Notes: generated from the letters alone by a model not told the origin. Counted from the stretch's first letter, positions 29,791-41,850 are shown. The stretch: DNA of 64,000 nt from Chalara sp. BL73 (GCA_918026815.1 CAKJVC010000099.1:62001-126000); one strand, 5' to 3'. A program made the numbers and translations.

Positions 29791-31531
29791 TTATCTGCCG
29801 ATCGGAGTGAAACTTCCATAATTCGTGGCAATCCACTGTACGTATAGCGGGGGTGTTTGGCAGAAAACATTCGTGGTCATACAATTTTTATGACTAGCAA
29901 CAAGCTCGAAAGACCTAGTCACGCCGGCCCTGTTAGTAACAGCCCGAAATACCTCAGGGTAAGGGACCCGGTCCAAGCAGAGCTCTTTTAGGCGAGGACA
30001 TTGCTCAAAGAGGCAACGGGCAATATTGTGTGTCTCTTCTCGTAAAGGATTCGAGATGTCCGGCCTCCAACCGCGCCTCTTGGCCTCAGTAGCAATGACG
30101 AGATACTCTAGGTTAACAAGTTGGGAGAGTATTGCGGCTAGTGACGTAGCCCGGACGCCGCGAAGCCTTCCTGGAATATATAATCGGCGAACATTAGGGA
30201 ACAATCGAATAAGTTCTAGATATTGTCAGTTCCGGATAGTATTCAGGGCAGACCTAGTTTACCCTGAATATGTTCTTCCGTCCAACCGTGAGCGCACGTC
30301 CCATCAGGAGCAAACTGTAGAAGCTCAATTTCCTGCAGAGTCTCGAGACTACTAAATGCAGCTAGGCCTGGCGTACTGGCCGGAGAGTCTGGAATGTAGA
30401 AGGATGCGCGTTCTAGACTTGGGCACATAGCCGCCATAAAGGAAATGTCAGCACTGGTATCGACATTAGAAAAGAATTGCAAGCCCTTGACACAAGGTAA
30501 CCGAAGATTGGCCTGTTGTGCATAGATGCGAAAAGCCGGAATAATGGTCTTATGACCATATCTCAGGTTGAGATCCGCCTCACAGAGGTTTGGCATAGCC
30601 TTTAGAACATCAGCCAGCAGCATTGGCGTACTCCTATCGCAAGCACCCCATCGAGTTCGACGGTGATTGTGAGGATCCAAATGTGGACCGACCGACTTCA
30701 TTTTGAAGATTCTGGAGTGATGCAATTATTAGACGGACACAGCATATCAGGACAGTAGGACATATCTCACCGTACAGCTTGCAGAATATCTGCATTGCTT
30801 AACAGCCAAGCCAACTCCACACGCATGTTTCTGTTGAGCAGGTTAGGTCTAAGGACCATACCTAAAGTCTATTGTAGGCACCTGTAGGCACCTGTAGGCA
30901 CCTGTAGGCACCTGTAGGCATCAGTGTGTTGACATGTGGGTATCACACCTCTATAAGTAGAGGGATTCTCTCCTGTAGTTTAGGTTCAAAAACCTTCAGC
31001 AATTGATACTTGTTTGCCCTATACTCTCTGAAGGCCACGTGACTTTCTCTAATTTGAACAGTTTCCCTCGTCACAACATATCTTCAAGCGCCTAAACAAG
31101 ATGGGTATGACCAAATGTCGGATCTCCTTATTGACCTGAGATAAACGGCCGAGGCCACCACCAACAGCACACCAAGCATCCTTGGGATTGAGACTCTTAG
31201 GACCGACCCATTTATCCTCACGAGACTGAAGGTGGCACCATTCGGCTATGAGTAGTAGGATATCCCTTGGCAAATCTTCGAGACGCAACTTCGAGGACGA
31301 ATTCTTCAGTGTCTCTCGTTTGGACTTAGGATGGCGACGATTCCCTAGGCCCCGAGGCTCGCTGGTGACACGTGCTGCTGGGATCTGGCTTTCGAGCAAA
31401 GCGATGTGCCTTTGCAGAGTCTGGATGTCGGCCTCCACTTGTGCACACACTGCACCTACTTGAGGGGACACCTGGGCATCGACGACGGCCTGAATATGCG
31501 CATGTTGCTCGGCGGTGAATAAGTTCGACAT
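29791..31531 (-). pseudogene. F-box protein gene split by a solo LTR
   Basis: F-box proteins are substrate adaptors of SCF ubiquitin ligases. ATG at 31531 (MSNLFTAEQHAH). A coiled N-terminus is followed by an F-box (LEDLPRDILLLIAEWCHLQS, then GRLSQVNKEIRHLVIPILFR) at residues about 85-148. Coding segments on the minus strand: 31531-31061, 30826-30771, 30711-30263 and 30215-29791. Two introns (30770-30712 and 30262-30216) have GTGAGA/GTAAAC donors and AG acceptors. Between the first two segments sits a 229-bp solo LTR (30832-31060) with one copy of its target duplicate. Without it, DEGN joins MRVELAWLLSNADILQAVR in frame and the whole gene is 466 residues with no stop. The C-terminal part has leucine-rich-like spacing (CLFEQCPRLKELCLDRVPYP). 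As it stands the frame meets a stop just inside the LTR. Confidence 0.75.
30832..31060 (+). mobile_element. Solo LTR inserted in a coding exon, with GTTTC target duplication
   Basis: It begins TGTTGAGCAGG and ends TTTGAACA. GTTTC is present on both sides (30827-30831 and 31061-31065). It contains about five tandem copies of CTGTAGGCAC at 30873-30920 and a TATA-like CTATAAGTAGAGG at about 30951, which suggests plus orientation, opposite to the F-box gene. No internal retrotransposon region remains. Confidence 0.9.
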
Positions 31532-32520
31532 ACGAAAAGAATTTGTGTGAGGCTGTTGCGGCTGAGTCGCTGAACAGAATTATGTGATTGTATGCCCTGA
31601 AACGAGGAACGAGAGGAAGGGACAACCAACCGGCGCGCGAGGACAGGGGCCCGAAAAAAGCGGGGATTTGCGCTGAAGGTCTCTTCGCCAAGCCTCGTGC
31701 TGATTGGCTGCGTGGGGCCCTCGCGCATTGGCTGCGCCGACGTCCAAATTGATTGCTAGCGCTTCACCTGAATATGGAGTAGCGCCCTGTGTTCCCACGT
31801 GGTCACATACCTGATGCCTCACACAGGAGCTTCTTACTTTAATAAACTTTTTTATATCGCTCCTACAAGAGAAAGGGGGTGCAGTTTACAAATCTGGAAT
31901 GCCTCAGCCAGCCTCTCCTAGTCTTTTTTGCCATTCCTCTTCTGCCACAGCTGCCGACTAGCCATTGGAAAAGTCTTCTGTCCTATCTGGCTCAGGAATC
32001 TTAGTTTTTTGTTTGGACACATGCTTTCAGCCTCTTCAATAAATAGTACCCGACAGTAGAAAGTCGACGGCTGCTCTTCATCGGTCCTGAGACTCACCGT
32101 CTCGGTGTCTCCTGACAGAGACGCTGACGGCTCGGTGCCCGATCAATATGCAGGCATAGAGGGATCACTCCAGTCTAATCCGCAATCCTCTCACTGGCGT
32201 GAGCCTTGTTCATCGTCGATCATGTCTTCGCAGAGCCTCAATTCTCCTAGGATCATCCTCCCATCATGGAACCAAAGGTAAATATACTTCTTCCCCGCAC
32301 ATTACAAAGACTGACAAATCAAAACTAAAAACCGACAGGATGATATTCGACCGTTTGAAATTCGTTCAACCGACCGTACCAACCCTGGCTCAGACAGTAG
32401 TCTCCATATTGAGTCTACAGAGCTCACGTGATTCTCTTGGGCAACTCGCGCCTAAACCTCCGTTTGCACACCTTATCATGCAACTGAAATGGCACCCTCC
32501 TTACCGTTGCATAACACAAG
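31532..32520. other. No supportable gene; possible Helitron leader
   Basis: Open frames on the minus strand upstream of the F-box start (31326-31822) lack motifs. The stretch 32200-32500 may hold 5' exons of the Helitron protein, but no splice solution was firm. Confidence 0.3.
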
Positions 32521-34590
32521 CCCATGGATGCTCCTTTATTTAGATGTAGTCGCCTAGCTTGTGCTGCGAAGGGAGCTCAGCCCATTGATAAGTTCGGGGT
32601 TAAATGGGACGGTACACGCGTCCAGATGTGTCTATCCTGCAGCGTCCGTCTCTATAGTCATCAGCCGCTTTCTATCCTGCTAATACTGCGTAGGAAAGGC
32701 ATCGAGCGTGTCAAACTGCCTATCGCCATCGACAAATAGCCCCTAACATGTCACCGGAGAGTAGGATCTCTCAGTCGCAAATATCAAACCGATTACAAGA
32801 GACCTCCAACTCGCCTTTAAGGTAAAGAAGCATATTTCTTCACTCCCTTTCATAATTTGATGTATTGAGAGCTAACCTGGCTTATTACCCAGTTACTCCG
32901 CGCCTACCGCTGTCCGCCATCGTTCCCGGGACGACCCTCCTAGATTACCAACCGGCTTTGATCCATTCCTAAATTCCATAGAGCCGGTGAAGTCCCTAGG
33001 CTACGAAGACCCCCCCTCGCCTAATGTACGGAAGGTCAATCGCTCTCAGATCTTGGAACCATCTCAACCGACATCGGTCTTTGACCCCTTTCAGAACTCT
33101 ATCCCGCTCTCGCCAACGAGGCCTTCTAGCGATGCGCCTACTATTCATAGCCCCCCACGCTTGATATCGCGCCAACCGACATACCGTTCCCAACTGACAT
33201 CTGCATTTGATCTCTCGCTGATTTCTTCAACCAATCACTTGCCAACAATTCTACCAAACAAAAGGAGACGTCTTTCATCGTCGGCAAATCCTGCCCCGCC
33301 TCGTCCCACAAAGATCCGCACCCACATAAATACGGGACTAAATACACCAGCACGAGAAGCTGCAAGAGCTGCATTGCACTTCCTAGAAGACGAGTTCAAG
33401 CTCCGAGAGACTGCATCAGAAGCATTTCCTCCAAAGATATCCTCTTCACATATTCGAACTTCTATTGGTAAATATGCACGTGAAATGTCAACCGCGTCCA
33501 AGACATCTGTGTGCTGTTCTTGTGGCAAGCTTGTCCCTACTACGGATGTCTACGAAATCGGTGATGAGGACAATTTCTTTCGACCTCTACAAGGCTACCT
33601 CGATATCTGTGGCCGACACGGAAATATCTGGGATTTCTGTTCCCAGTGTCACTCAGCTCTCAGTCTCGGCACTATTCCCAAATTCTCCGCGAAGAACCTC
33701 GTTAATGTTATCATGTGCCAGCACTATCCGATTGCATTAGATGATCTCACTCCAGTTGAGGAGTGTCTCATTGCAAAATGTCATCCAATTGGCACTATCA
33801 TTAAACTGCGACCAGGGGGCCACCTATCTCCAATTAACTATAAAGCGCTGCGAGGCCATATCATCGTCATCCCACAAGACCCGGGACCGCTTCTCCAGAT
33901 TCTCCCTAGCCCTGAGTTGAGACTAGACAACCTTATCAAAGTTATCTGGTTGGGAAATCGTGCCCCGGCGGATACGGATCTCAAACCATTTCTGCAAGTT
34001 CGAAAGGACAAGGTTCTCGCGGCTTTAGAATATCTAGTCCAGCACAACCACCTATATCACGACCTCACCATCAATCACCAAATGATGGACACTTGGAGTG
34101 ACGACTTTATCCCGCCCGAGATCCGCGATAACATCATCTGCCTTGGGAGCCCAGATCACCACGAGCGTGAGGGATATACAGTTGGGCTACAAGTCGGCAA
34201 CTACGAGAACGATCTCCAAGCGGCCCAGGATGAAGGTTTCGATGCCGATGACAACGAAACTTTATTAACCGGCTCTGTCTACACGGATGTGAACGGAGAA
34301 CGCCAGGATCCAAATATACGAATGATAGACGCGCTCCTAGGTATCGTGACTGGTAGCCGGTGCCAGGCGGAGGAGGGAGAGTCAACGGAGGAGGGTGTTA
34401 CGGATCGGCATCCACATGCCCGAAGGAAGATTCCAATAATCTCGTACGCCATACGCGGTCAAGCCACGCTGGCGAATAGTTGGGAAGACCCTCATTACTT
34501 TACAGCCGCTTTCCCAACCCTGTTTCCCACCGGCGTAGGAGGCCACTTGGACCAGAGGACGGTTCCTTATCGAATTTTGAAGGTGCGATA
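32521..34590 (+). pseudogene. Helitron Rep/helicase protein, N-terminal part (copy A), truncated
   Basis: ATG at 32524 (MDAPLFRCSRLACAAKGAQP) opens a Cys-rich first block ending in MCLSCSV. The main frame (32987-34591) carries a basic segment, a Cys-rich finger (CCSCGKLVPTTD...CSQCHSAL), then the DUF6570-type block NVIMCQHYPIALDDLTPVEE...LRGHIIVIPQDPG. It reaches the start of the Helitron-like N domain (YFTAAFPTLFPTGVGGHLD). It breaks off at about 34570, before the HUH nuclease and Pif1 helicase, and CorA-like sequence follows within 60 bp. Trp codons are intact here (KVIWLGNR, DTWSDDF, SWEDPHYF), unlike copy B at 45835-51863. Confidence 0.8.
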
Positions 34591-34637
34591 GTACTTAAGA
34601 CTTTTCATTTGATTATTTACACAAGCGTTGGTACTGA

Positions 34638-35893
34638 AATGTCGAACGGGTCGTGGATTTCCGATTCTCTTTACGAGGAGCCCAGCACTTTTGGTAAATT
34701 TAAAAAATGCTACGCGCTTTACTCTACAATTCATGTGCGTGAGTCTTTTTCCAAGATTGTGCAAGTCACCCATTCTAACGCTTTTCCCTAGAATGAGCAT
34801 CCTGGCTCTTTAGTGAGATAACTCTCGAATTTAACGTCTCTCCGAACTATCTTACAGTTCTAAACACGGGCGTAGCTACGTATGTATCTCCTTCGGTAAG
34901 CGAAAGTTGGATAGACTTGGAGTACGCGAGTAAGTTTTTAAACTGTTTCTCCATGACTAAATAATATAACAATCGTAGGATACGTCTTACAACAAAACAC
35001 ATCCTATTCATTTTATTCAATGGCGCTGAGTTTCAATATCAAAATTGGGCAAACTCGCGTATTAATTTTCGGTGCTCAGTCCTGGTCGTTGTCAGAGATG
35101 TTTACTTACCTTGGTTCTATTTCGCCCTTACCATTTGGGCCAATGTTCGTTCCAACAGTAGCCATGGAGTTACAAGCAAAGTGGTTCAATGGAACCATCA
35201 ACAGTTGCCATGGCAGAATCTATGACATTGAGACTACTACCGGAATGAGACGATTCAACGGTTTGTCTGATAACGACCAAACCGCGATCCAAGACTGGAA
35301 GAAGCTTGACTTGATTGATATTGCCCGTGATCTCAATAGCATCTTGAGTAGACTTGCCTTTTTATAGCTACAAGCTGAGACTGGTGCATATCTTATTGAA
35401 AAGATGCAGTTATCCGTTGAAGTACTCAAAGGAAAACTTGAGAAAGAAAGAGAACGCTTTAGGGGGGAGACCGAAGATCATATACTTTCAAAACTTGAAT
35501 ACATTCAAAGCTGGTTTTTGGGCATCAAGGCTCGTTGCTGTTACTTGACCGAGCGCACGCAGGCACAAGTTCAAACGGTATGCTCAACCCTCTTTTCGTG
35601 AACAAGATAATACTAAACATCATTAATTAGGTTTACAGCCTTATTGCCTCTCAGGATAGTCTAACTAACATTGAAATCGCTGAAGCATCCCATGATATTG
35701 CGAAAGAGAGTCGAAAAGATAATGAAGCAATGCGAATGATTGCGGAACTTAGCCGCCGAGATAATCAATTAATGCTTCAAATTGCAGAAGACTCAAAAAC
35801 TGTTGCATTAGCCACTGCACGAGATAATGCGACCATGAGAGTTATCGCTGGCGTTACAATATTATTCCTTCCCGCCACTTTTGCAGCGGTCAG
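34638..35893 (+). pseudogene. CorA-like membrane protein gene, truncated by a LINE
   Basis: Exons separated by introns (about 34735-34792 and about 34931-34979; clear GTATGC...TTAG intron at 35579-35631) encode a family of fungal CorA-like proteins. The N-terminal part shows HPGSLV, then NVSPNYLTVLNTGVATYVSP. The middle is 35020-35364. An in-frame TAG at 35365-35367 interrupts SRLAFL*LQAETGAYLIEKM. The coiled region (RKDNEAMRMIAELSRRDNQL) leads to VIAGVTILFLPATFAA, the first membrane helix typical of these proteins. Four bases later LINE sequence begins and the second helix is lost. A frame problem also exists near 34815. CorA relatives transport divalent metals, but fungal members are largely uncharacterised. 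Confidence 0.65.
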
Positions 35894-35901
35894 TCGTTTC
35901 C

Positions 35902-36760
35902 CGTTGCACGGCTGAACTCGCCGCGATAGCAATGGCAATGAAGCGCCTACCGCTACATCTGGTGGGAAGACAGGTCACGATTATTTCAAACAACCAGGGA
36001 GCCCTGCTAGCAACGAGCCAACCAAGACATCAATCAGGACAAACCAGCATTAAAGAGATTTACGAGGTAGCGTCTGCGCTGAGAAAAGGAGGCAATTCTA
36101 TTTCCATGATATGGATCCCGTCTCAGGAGAGCTTCGAGCTCGGCAGGAGGGCAAAGGAAGCCACACGACAGGCTACCGAGCCAGACCGAACACCGCAAGG
36201 GCAATGCTACCAAGCCAAATCTACAACTATCAACAGGGGAAAAGCAGAGAAGGCAATAAGGACACTACCAGACGAGGTGGGAAAGTATTCCAGAGAAATA
36301 GACACCGCACTGCCAGGAAAACATACTCGTACCCTATACGACGGTCTCAAGCGGAGAGAAGCGAGCGTATTACCACAGCTCCGTACAGGAATGGCACGAC
36401 TGAACGGATATCTTCACCGGATTGGAGCAGCGGAATCTGACCAATGTGCCTGCGGTCAGGCAACAGAAACTGTCAAGCACTTCCTTTTCCGATGCACGAG
36501 ATGGGACGCACACCGAACACAAATGCTAGCACTGACGGACACAAGAAGAGGCAACCTCTCCTTCTACCTGGGAGGGAAAGCTCCATCTGACCCGGAGAAA
36601 TGGACACCAAATATAGACGCGGTTCGAGCAACGATCAAGTTTGCCATAGCCACAAGACGACTGGACGTGGAAGTAGAGCAGGCAACTAACTCCCTACAAT
36701 AGGAACTCCCATTTCTTTCTTTTATTCCGACTAACCCTTTATCACCCTCGTGTCCCCAGC
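35902..36760 (+). mobile_element. 5'-truncated Tad-like LINE copy 2
   Basis: Homologous to the LINE at 1-1155 from the RNase H motif TAELAAIAMAMKRL onward, at about 97% identity by eye. The frame is open through CACGQATETVKHFLFRC and YLGGKAPSDPEKWTPNID to a TAG at 36700-36702, so this copy keeps the C-terminus that copy 1 has lost by a frameshift. The shared 3' UTR ends around CCCTCGTGTCCCC. Homology starts between 35901 and 35907, directly after the CorA-like helix, as expected for a 5'-truncated retrotransposition. Confidence 0.85.
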
Positions 36761-37009
36761 AGGTCTCGCTTCAGTCGCCGACAATAGGACATTGAACACT
36801 TGGAGGAATGAACTTCAAGTTAACTTGCTACTAACTACGCACGAGACCACGTTGAATATGTGTTACTGAAATTGGAAAATGTAAATAGAAGCAGTTCTGT
36901 ATGGGCTTCAGGAGGCATTAGAAACACCGAGGGAAGTGTATATGTAATATAGAATACGGCCCTTTAGGCTTAGCCGGGCGCAATAAACTACTACTAATAT
37001 AAATACGCA
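36761..37009. other. No gene; short CTA-rich tail
   Basis: A GGCTTAGCCGGGCGCAATAA segment followed by ACTACTACTAATATA near 36980 may be another LINE-type tail. Nothing else was recognised. Confidence 0.3.
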
Positions 37010-37640
37010 TTACCGGGTCGTCCTTATATTGAGCTTTGCCATCCTCATATTGTTAAAGGATAAAATCTAAGGCAGGGAGTGCCTCGTCAAGGGTGTTATG
37101 GTTTGATTCTAGAGCCTTGGTCGTATGTGCGAGGTTGGTACGAAAACCTTTAACTTATAAGTTAAGGATTCATGATTGGTATCAAGATTAGTGGAAAAAT
37201 TAGGGAAATAGAGGAACTGGCCTTGCTCAAAAGGGCCTAGTCCTCAGGCAATAGTCGATCCAGATCTAGCTCCTTCTCGGGGTATTGCTCAAAGAACCGG
37301 TCTACAGCCTTTTGTAGGGGAATAGCCTCGCTAAGCATCTTGTCCCAAGAGTTCCACCGGGTGCCATTATCTCGAGCGATATTTCTGCCCCTTGAGATGG
37401 CTCTCCATTGTTGTTTTCGTTGTGCGGTACGTCCAATGTGAGTAACAAAGTTATGAAGCTTGCCAAGGGGTCCGAGCCTCCTCCACTGGTCCATTTCATC
37501 CTGAGTCGTCTCAAGAGCTTCGGCTTGGTCAACAAATAGGAAAGACTGTGCCGATAGGTTGATAATATGGCCGATACATCGGATTCGATGGTGCTTTGCG
37601 TTATAATCAATATTCCAGGTGTCATATGCGCCTAGATGAA
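37010..37640 (-). pseudogene. hAT transposase fragment, copy 2
   Basis: Aligns with 1980-2640 at about 95% identity. It encodes MDQWRRLGPLGKLHNFVTHI and DNGTRWNSWDKML in the same relative frames. Homology ends at about 37642 just past the intron acceptor, and the catalytic start and C-terminal dimerisation regions are both missing. A 5'- and 3'-truncated remnant. The stretch 37641-38272 holds no gene. Confidence 0.75.
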
Positions 37641-38272
37641 ATTAGTAAAAATACGGCAGACAGGACGAATATTCTGAAAGGTAGGATAAGGAGATAGTCA
37701 ACGGCATTAAGGCCAAACATCCCGTCTTTGTATGTTTTCCAGACCTGCATTGGCGTGCCGCAGTTTACTCTGCTCATTCAGTCACGCTTAGGCGTGGAAG
37801 GTCAGGCTTGCTGCGCACGGGCCGCGACGATGCGGCTTTGTGTGTGTGCCAAAAAAAAAGACCTTCCCGCCAACTCCACCACTAACTCACTTGGCCAGGC
37901 CCAATTTCATTTCTTTTCATCTACAACAAGGACAGTAAACCATTTTGGGGTTAAATCTCATCTCGAAAGCGGCACAGCACAAACAGAGGGGCCCTGGCCT
38001 GGACTTGCCTTGCCTTGCTTTTGTAACGGCGGCCATCAGGGCTGAGTCTAGCAGGGATGTGAGATCCTTGCGAGATGAGGTGGTGGATTGGCTTTGCTCT
38101 CTGTTCTCTGCTTCGTGCTTGCAGCGATGCATCGCGACCTCACTCCTCCTCCATCGTGAGTTGTTCGTCGAAAGTTGACGCTCGCGATCGATTCCTCATG
38201 CCCACCAACACCTCACAGTAAATACACGGAGCAGAAAAAGAGAGCGGTCAAAAGGGTCTGAGAAAAGGAAAG

Positions 38273-39140
38273 ATGGATCACTACAGCAAGGACACGCCCA
38301 AATACCCTGATCCCTCTTCAAATCAACCGGGTTTAGAGGTCGATTACAGCAGGCCACAACATCAAGATGCCGTTGAGAATGCGCAGAAAAGCAACGACCA
38401 GCATGGAGGGAGGAAGATCCTAGGGTTATCGGTGGGAGTATTCTGGGCGATTGTGGTGGTTTGCGCCTTGGCGATAGGAGGAGGAGTAGGAGGGGGAGTG
38501 GGCGCTGGATTGGTCGCGAAGAGTTGCGATGAGTACGTCTTCTCTCGGTCTCGCCATCTTAAAACAAATAAAAAGGAAGAAAGAAGTATGAATGCTAATA
38601 AAGTGGGAGAGTAGCGCCGTAAAGGTCGAAGGAGCACTGACAATAACGAAAACCGTCATGTCAACGCCCACTACAAAGACCGGTTCCTCGACAGCGACAA
38701 GGACAGGAACAGATATTGCAACTGTATCACCAGCCCCCTACTCTTCCTGCACCGACTCCTTCGCCTCTGTAAACGGCACGACATTCACGCCCCTCGCCAC
38801 GGATGGAAACCCCTTCGCGCTCACCGATGGCGGTGTCCAAACCTTTCGCATTTACTGCAACACCAACTGGCCCGGTGGAGCTTTCTACGGAAACCCGGGC
38901 GTGCATGATATCATAAAGTTATGGATTCCGACGTTAAAACAGTGTGCGGCGGCGTGCGCGGCGTATAATGTGGCTTATGTGAGGAAAAGGGCGGATGGCA
39001 TAGCGGTTGCGGGGGGATTGTGTAGGGCTGTTGCGGTAGTGTTAGCGGAAGGGGATGGGTGCTATTTGAAGAATGGGACAGGGACGAACAATACTATGAC
39101 TAGTGGGGGAGTGCCAATTGATAGTGCAATGCTGTTATGA
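38273..39140 (+). CDS. Single-pass membrane protein with Apple/PAN-like ectodomain
   Basis: Two exons, 38273-38532 and 38612-39140, joined over a 79-nt intron (GTACGT donor, TGCTAAT branch, GAGAG acceptor). The product is 262 residues. A hydrophilic N-terminus (MDHYSKDTPKYPDPSSNQPG) is followed by one Gly-rich transmembrane helix (FWAIVVVCALAIGGGVGGGV, residues about 60-80). A Thr/Ser linker then leads to a Cys-containing domain: YSSCTDSF, FRIYCNTNWPG, LKQCAAACAAYN, LCRAV, GCYLKNG. This arrangement recurs in many ascomycete plasma-membrane proteins and the Cys pattern suggests a PAN/Apple-like fold. Function is unknown. No signal peptide, so the helix probably acts as a signal anchor. No disablement; likely functional. 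Confidence 0.75.
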
Positions 39141-40240
39141 GGGAGAGAGTAAGTCGAGGGAAGCGAAGGGGGATACTAAGATGATGAGAGAGATTTGGTA
39201 TGGATAGTATTAGCTTTAGTTGTTCGATACCCTTTCCAAAAACGCCATCTGATCTATGATTCGAGGTTCAGAATTATCTCAAAATTTTCAAGCACACCTT
39301 TGCACCATCTTAATTGCTCGGAGAACAGTAAGAAGTAAGAATATGCATTTAAAGATCAGCGTATATCTCAATTGATATTCGGCTTCACTATTACACACAA
39401 TCTGGTTACCAGGTCAGTTCCCTTCGCAAAACCAAATATCATCAAAGCTTACCTTGACATAGAATAAACCTTAACACACCTCCTCAGCAAAGTCACCAAG
39501 CTGCACAGTGAGTTTTATGACACCTCAAATCCGCCATCTGTTGTACGGTGTTCATCAATACGAGGATTTCATCATTTAGACGGCAAAATGCCGAATTGGA
39601 CAGTCGTATGCCGAATTGGACGTCTACTCCAGCAACTTGATGAACTAAATACCAATTTAAAATACAATTTGCAGGTAAGGACTGGGCCAGGTATGGCGCC
39701 TTTAAAGTTATAAAGAGTCGGAAAACGCTCGAAGCCGTATACGGTTATTGCTATCAGGAGGTCATCATTATGCCATCACGCCGTTCTTAGATAATGATGG
39801 CGGAGGAGCGGAAAAGACCCAAAGAGAAATTCAGAAAAAGAGCGCGAAGCCTCTTTTATTGTTTCATCAGCTTATACGTGAGAAACCATGCGACAGATAC
39901 GACGTCCATCATTTAAGCATGAGCCATTTCGTACACCGGCCATTAACGACACCACAAAGCCCTGAGTAAGTGGTAAATTTACTGTATAAGAGCTGTGTGT
40001 CAATTGATGGTGACTTAGACTTTTCTGATACTTTCAAGGCTCTACACTTTGCTCCATCAACCGTATATAAGCCGATTGATATCCCAGTCTTGAACGCCAG
40101 TTCTTCCGCCTTACGGAACAGAGTTCTTGATCGTTTTCTGATAATTCGTGACCCTGGGAAGATTGGCAATATAGACCACTCATACACTGGATGAAAAGTG
40201 AGAATATGGTGGCGTCCATATCTGGAGTCTAATACAATCG
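39141..40240. other. No supportable gene
   Basis: Short frames only. A direct repeat CGAATTGGAC(R)GTC lies near 39588-39625 (ATGCCGAATTGGAC occurs twice). The part from 39970 may belong to the WD-like remnant downstream. Confidence 0.3.
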
Positions 40241-40254
40241 AAAGTTAGCCTATT

Positions 40255-40851
40255 TGTGAGGTCCAACTTGGCGCGACAATCAGGGGAAGGAAGACAATAA
40301 TCATAGGAAGCCGGGAAACCGTCCAATTCCTGTACCCGGAATCCTGGGAATCTGATTCTATTGATCTGAGGTCGCAGTTCAACCGTAACGGCCAAGTTGT
40401 AGAAGTCGGGCAGGTTGACAAACTCGAAGTGCGGAATGACAACGTTGCAATCCTAACTGTTAATAACAAACACGTGAGCGCTTTCGGTGTATCCATGAGT
40501 AAACACCCCAACGAGGTCTATCATCCATGGCCGGTCGAGAACACTCCTAGGTATGGTTCGATTGCTTTATGTCCAAACGGCGACAACTTTATTACAGGTC
40601 GCAAGCATGGTCAAATATACGTAGCAGATTGCTATAGTCTATCACATGATTACAATCACGTAGAAACTGTTTTCGAAAAGCAGGAAGACGTTCACGCGAT
40701 TTCATTCTATCCTACGTCGCAAATTGCCTCAAAATCCTGCTATAACATATTTTCGGTGGCTGGAGATGCAGACACAATTCGATTCTTCGCCAAAGACGAT
40801 ATTAAGAACACTTTCCACAAGCTGTCGCTAAGCCACAGTGTGATGCTGTGA
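40255..40851 (+). pseudogene. WD-repeat-like remnant
   Basis: An open frame without ATG reads ETVQFLYPESWESDSIDLRS, then VRNDNVAILTVNNKHVSAFG, SIALCPNGDNFITGRKHGQI, and VHAISFYPTSQIASKSCYNI, ending at a stop at 40851. Spacing of hydrophobic strands with GDNFITGRKHG and FSVAGDADTIRFF resembles WD40 blades. Upstream frames contain stops, so it looks like a 5'-deleted gene. Family identity is tentative. Confidence 0.35.
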
Positions 40852-40921
40852 TCAAAGCTGTACGGATTAGCAATCCGTTCTCCAAACTGTAGCCTCCTTT
40901 GCTTTCTTGACCTAGCTTTCA

Positions 40922-41581
40922 GGCACGGTCTAAGTCTAGAGCAGCCCGGTTTGCCTGGAGGATTTCGTCTATCAAGTCCAGCTGCTCCTCGATTGGCGAC
41001 AAAGACAAAGCTATACGGTTCACTTCGAGCTCCTGTAAAATCCGGTGATCGAGCTGCGCTGGAGACAAGAGAATCTGATCTCGATTATCTCGCTTTGCTT
41101 GGTCTAAGCTCTTGGTCTGGTCTTGTCGTGTCAAGGGGTCGGCTTTGTTGTGCTTGCCTGGCTTGTAAGATATCTTGAAATGGTATCGAGAGAGAATCTC
41201 AGCCCAGCGAGCTTGTCTGGCTGACAGCAGCTTGCTCGACATGAAATATTCCAGGGCTTTGTGGTCCGTGATTATCTCGATATGATCTTTAGTGCCTTCG
41301 AGCTCGGCACGCCAGTACTGCAAAGCTTTGACAATAGCCAGCATTTCTTTGTCGTGGATCGGGTAGTTAGTCTCTGCAGGGGCCATAGTCTTGGAGAAAT
41401 ACCCTACAGGATGCCACTCGCCGTCAAGTCCTTTTTGGGAGAACACAGCTGCTACTACTGTGTCAGAAGCATCCGTCTCAAGCATACACTGGCTGTCTAA
41501 GTCGTAATGAGCCAACAAAGGACCACGTTCCAGCGCAGCTCGATCACCGGATCCTACAGGAGCTTGGCTACACTTAAGCAA
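40922..41581 (-). mobile_element. Ty3/gypsy polymerase fragment (RNase H region)
   Basis: Minus-strand frame with the RT-linked RNase H signature: MLETDASDTVVAAVFSQ, then YFSKTMAPAETNYPIHDKEM, IITDHKALEYFMSSKLLSAR, QARWAEILSRYHFKISYKPG, KHNKADPLTR. The first Asp, Glu and second Asp of the catalytic set are present. It stops at a TAG at 40922 and lacks the reverse transcriptase core and integrase. No LTR was seen next to it. Confidence 0.85.
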
Positions 41582-41850
41582 GGTAGGCTCTTATAGCCTA
41601 GGAGAGTGGGTCGCACGCTCATGAGCACGAGGATGGACATCAAATGGGTCCCTATAGATGACTCGGGAGGTATCCGGGAAGCTTAATCCCGCCGTTTCTT
41701 GCGAACCTCCATTCACGGTGCGTTCGAGACTTTCTAACTGGTAGGGATAATCCGATGAAATATCTTGCGGATTAGTAGTATCTATATATATGGGTAGAAA
41801 CCGAACTCCAAAATATCTTACATAAAACAGACTTTCTATCCTCCGTTCCG

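Noticed and set aside
32987..34591. Host nuclear protein
   Set aside because: The order of Cys-rich block, NVIMCQHYP segment and FTAAFPTLFPTG identifies it as a Helitron protein.
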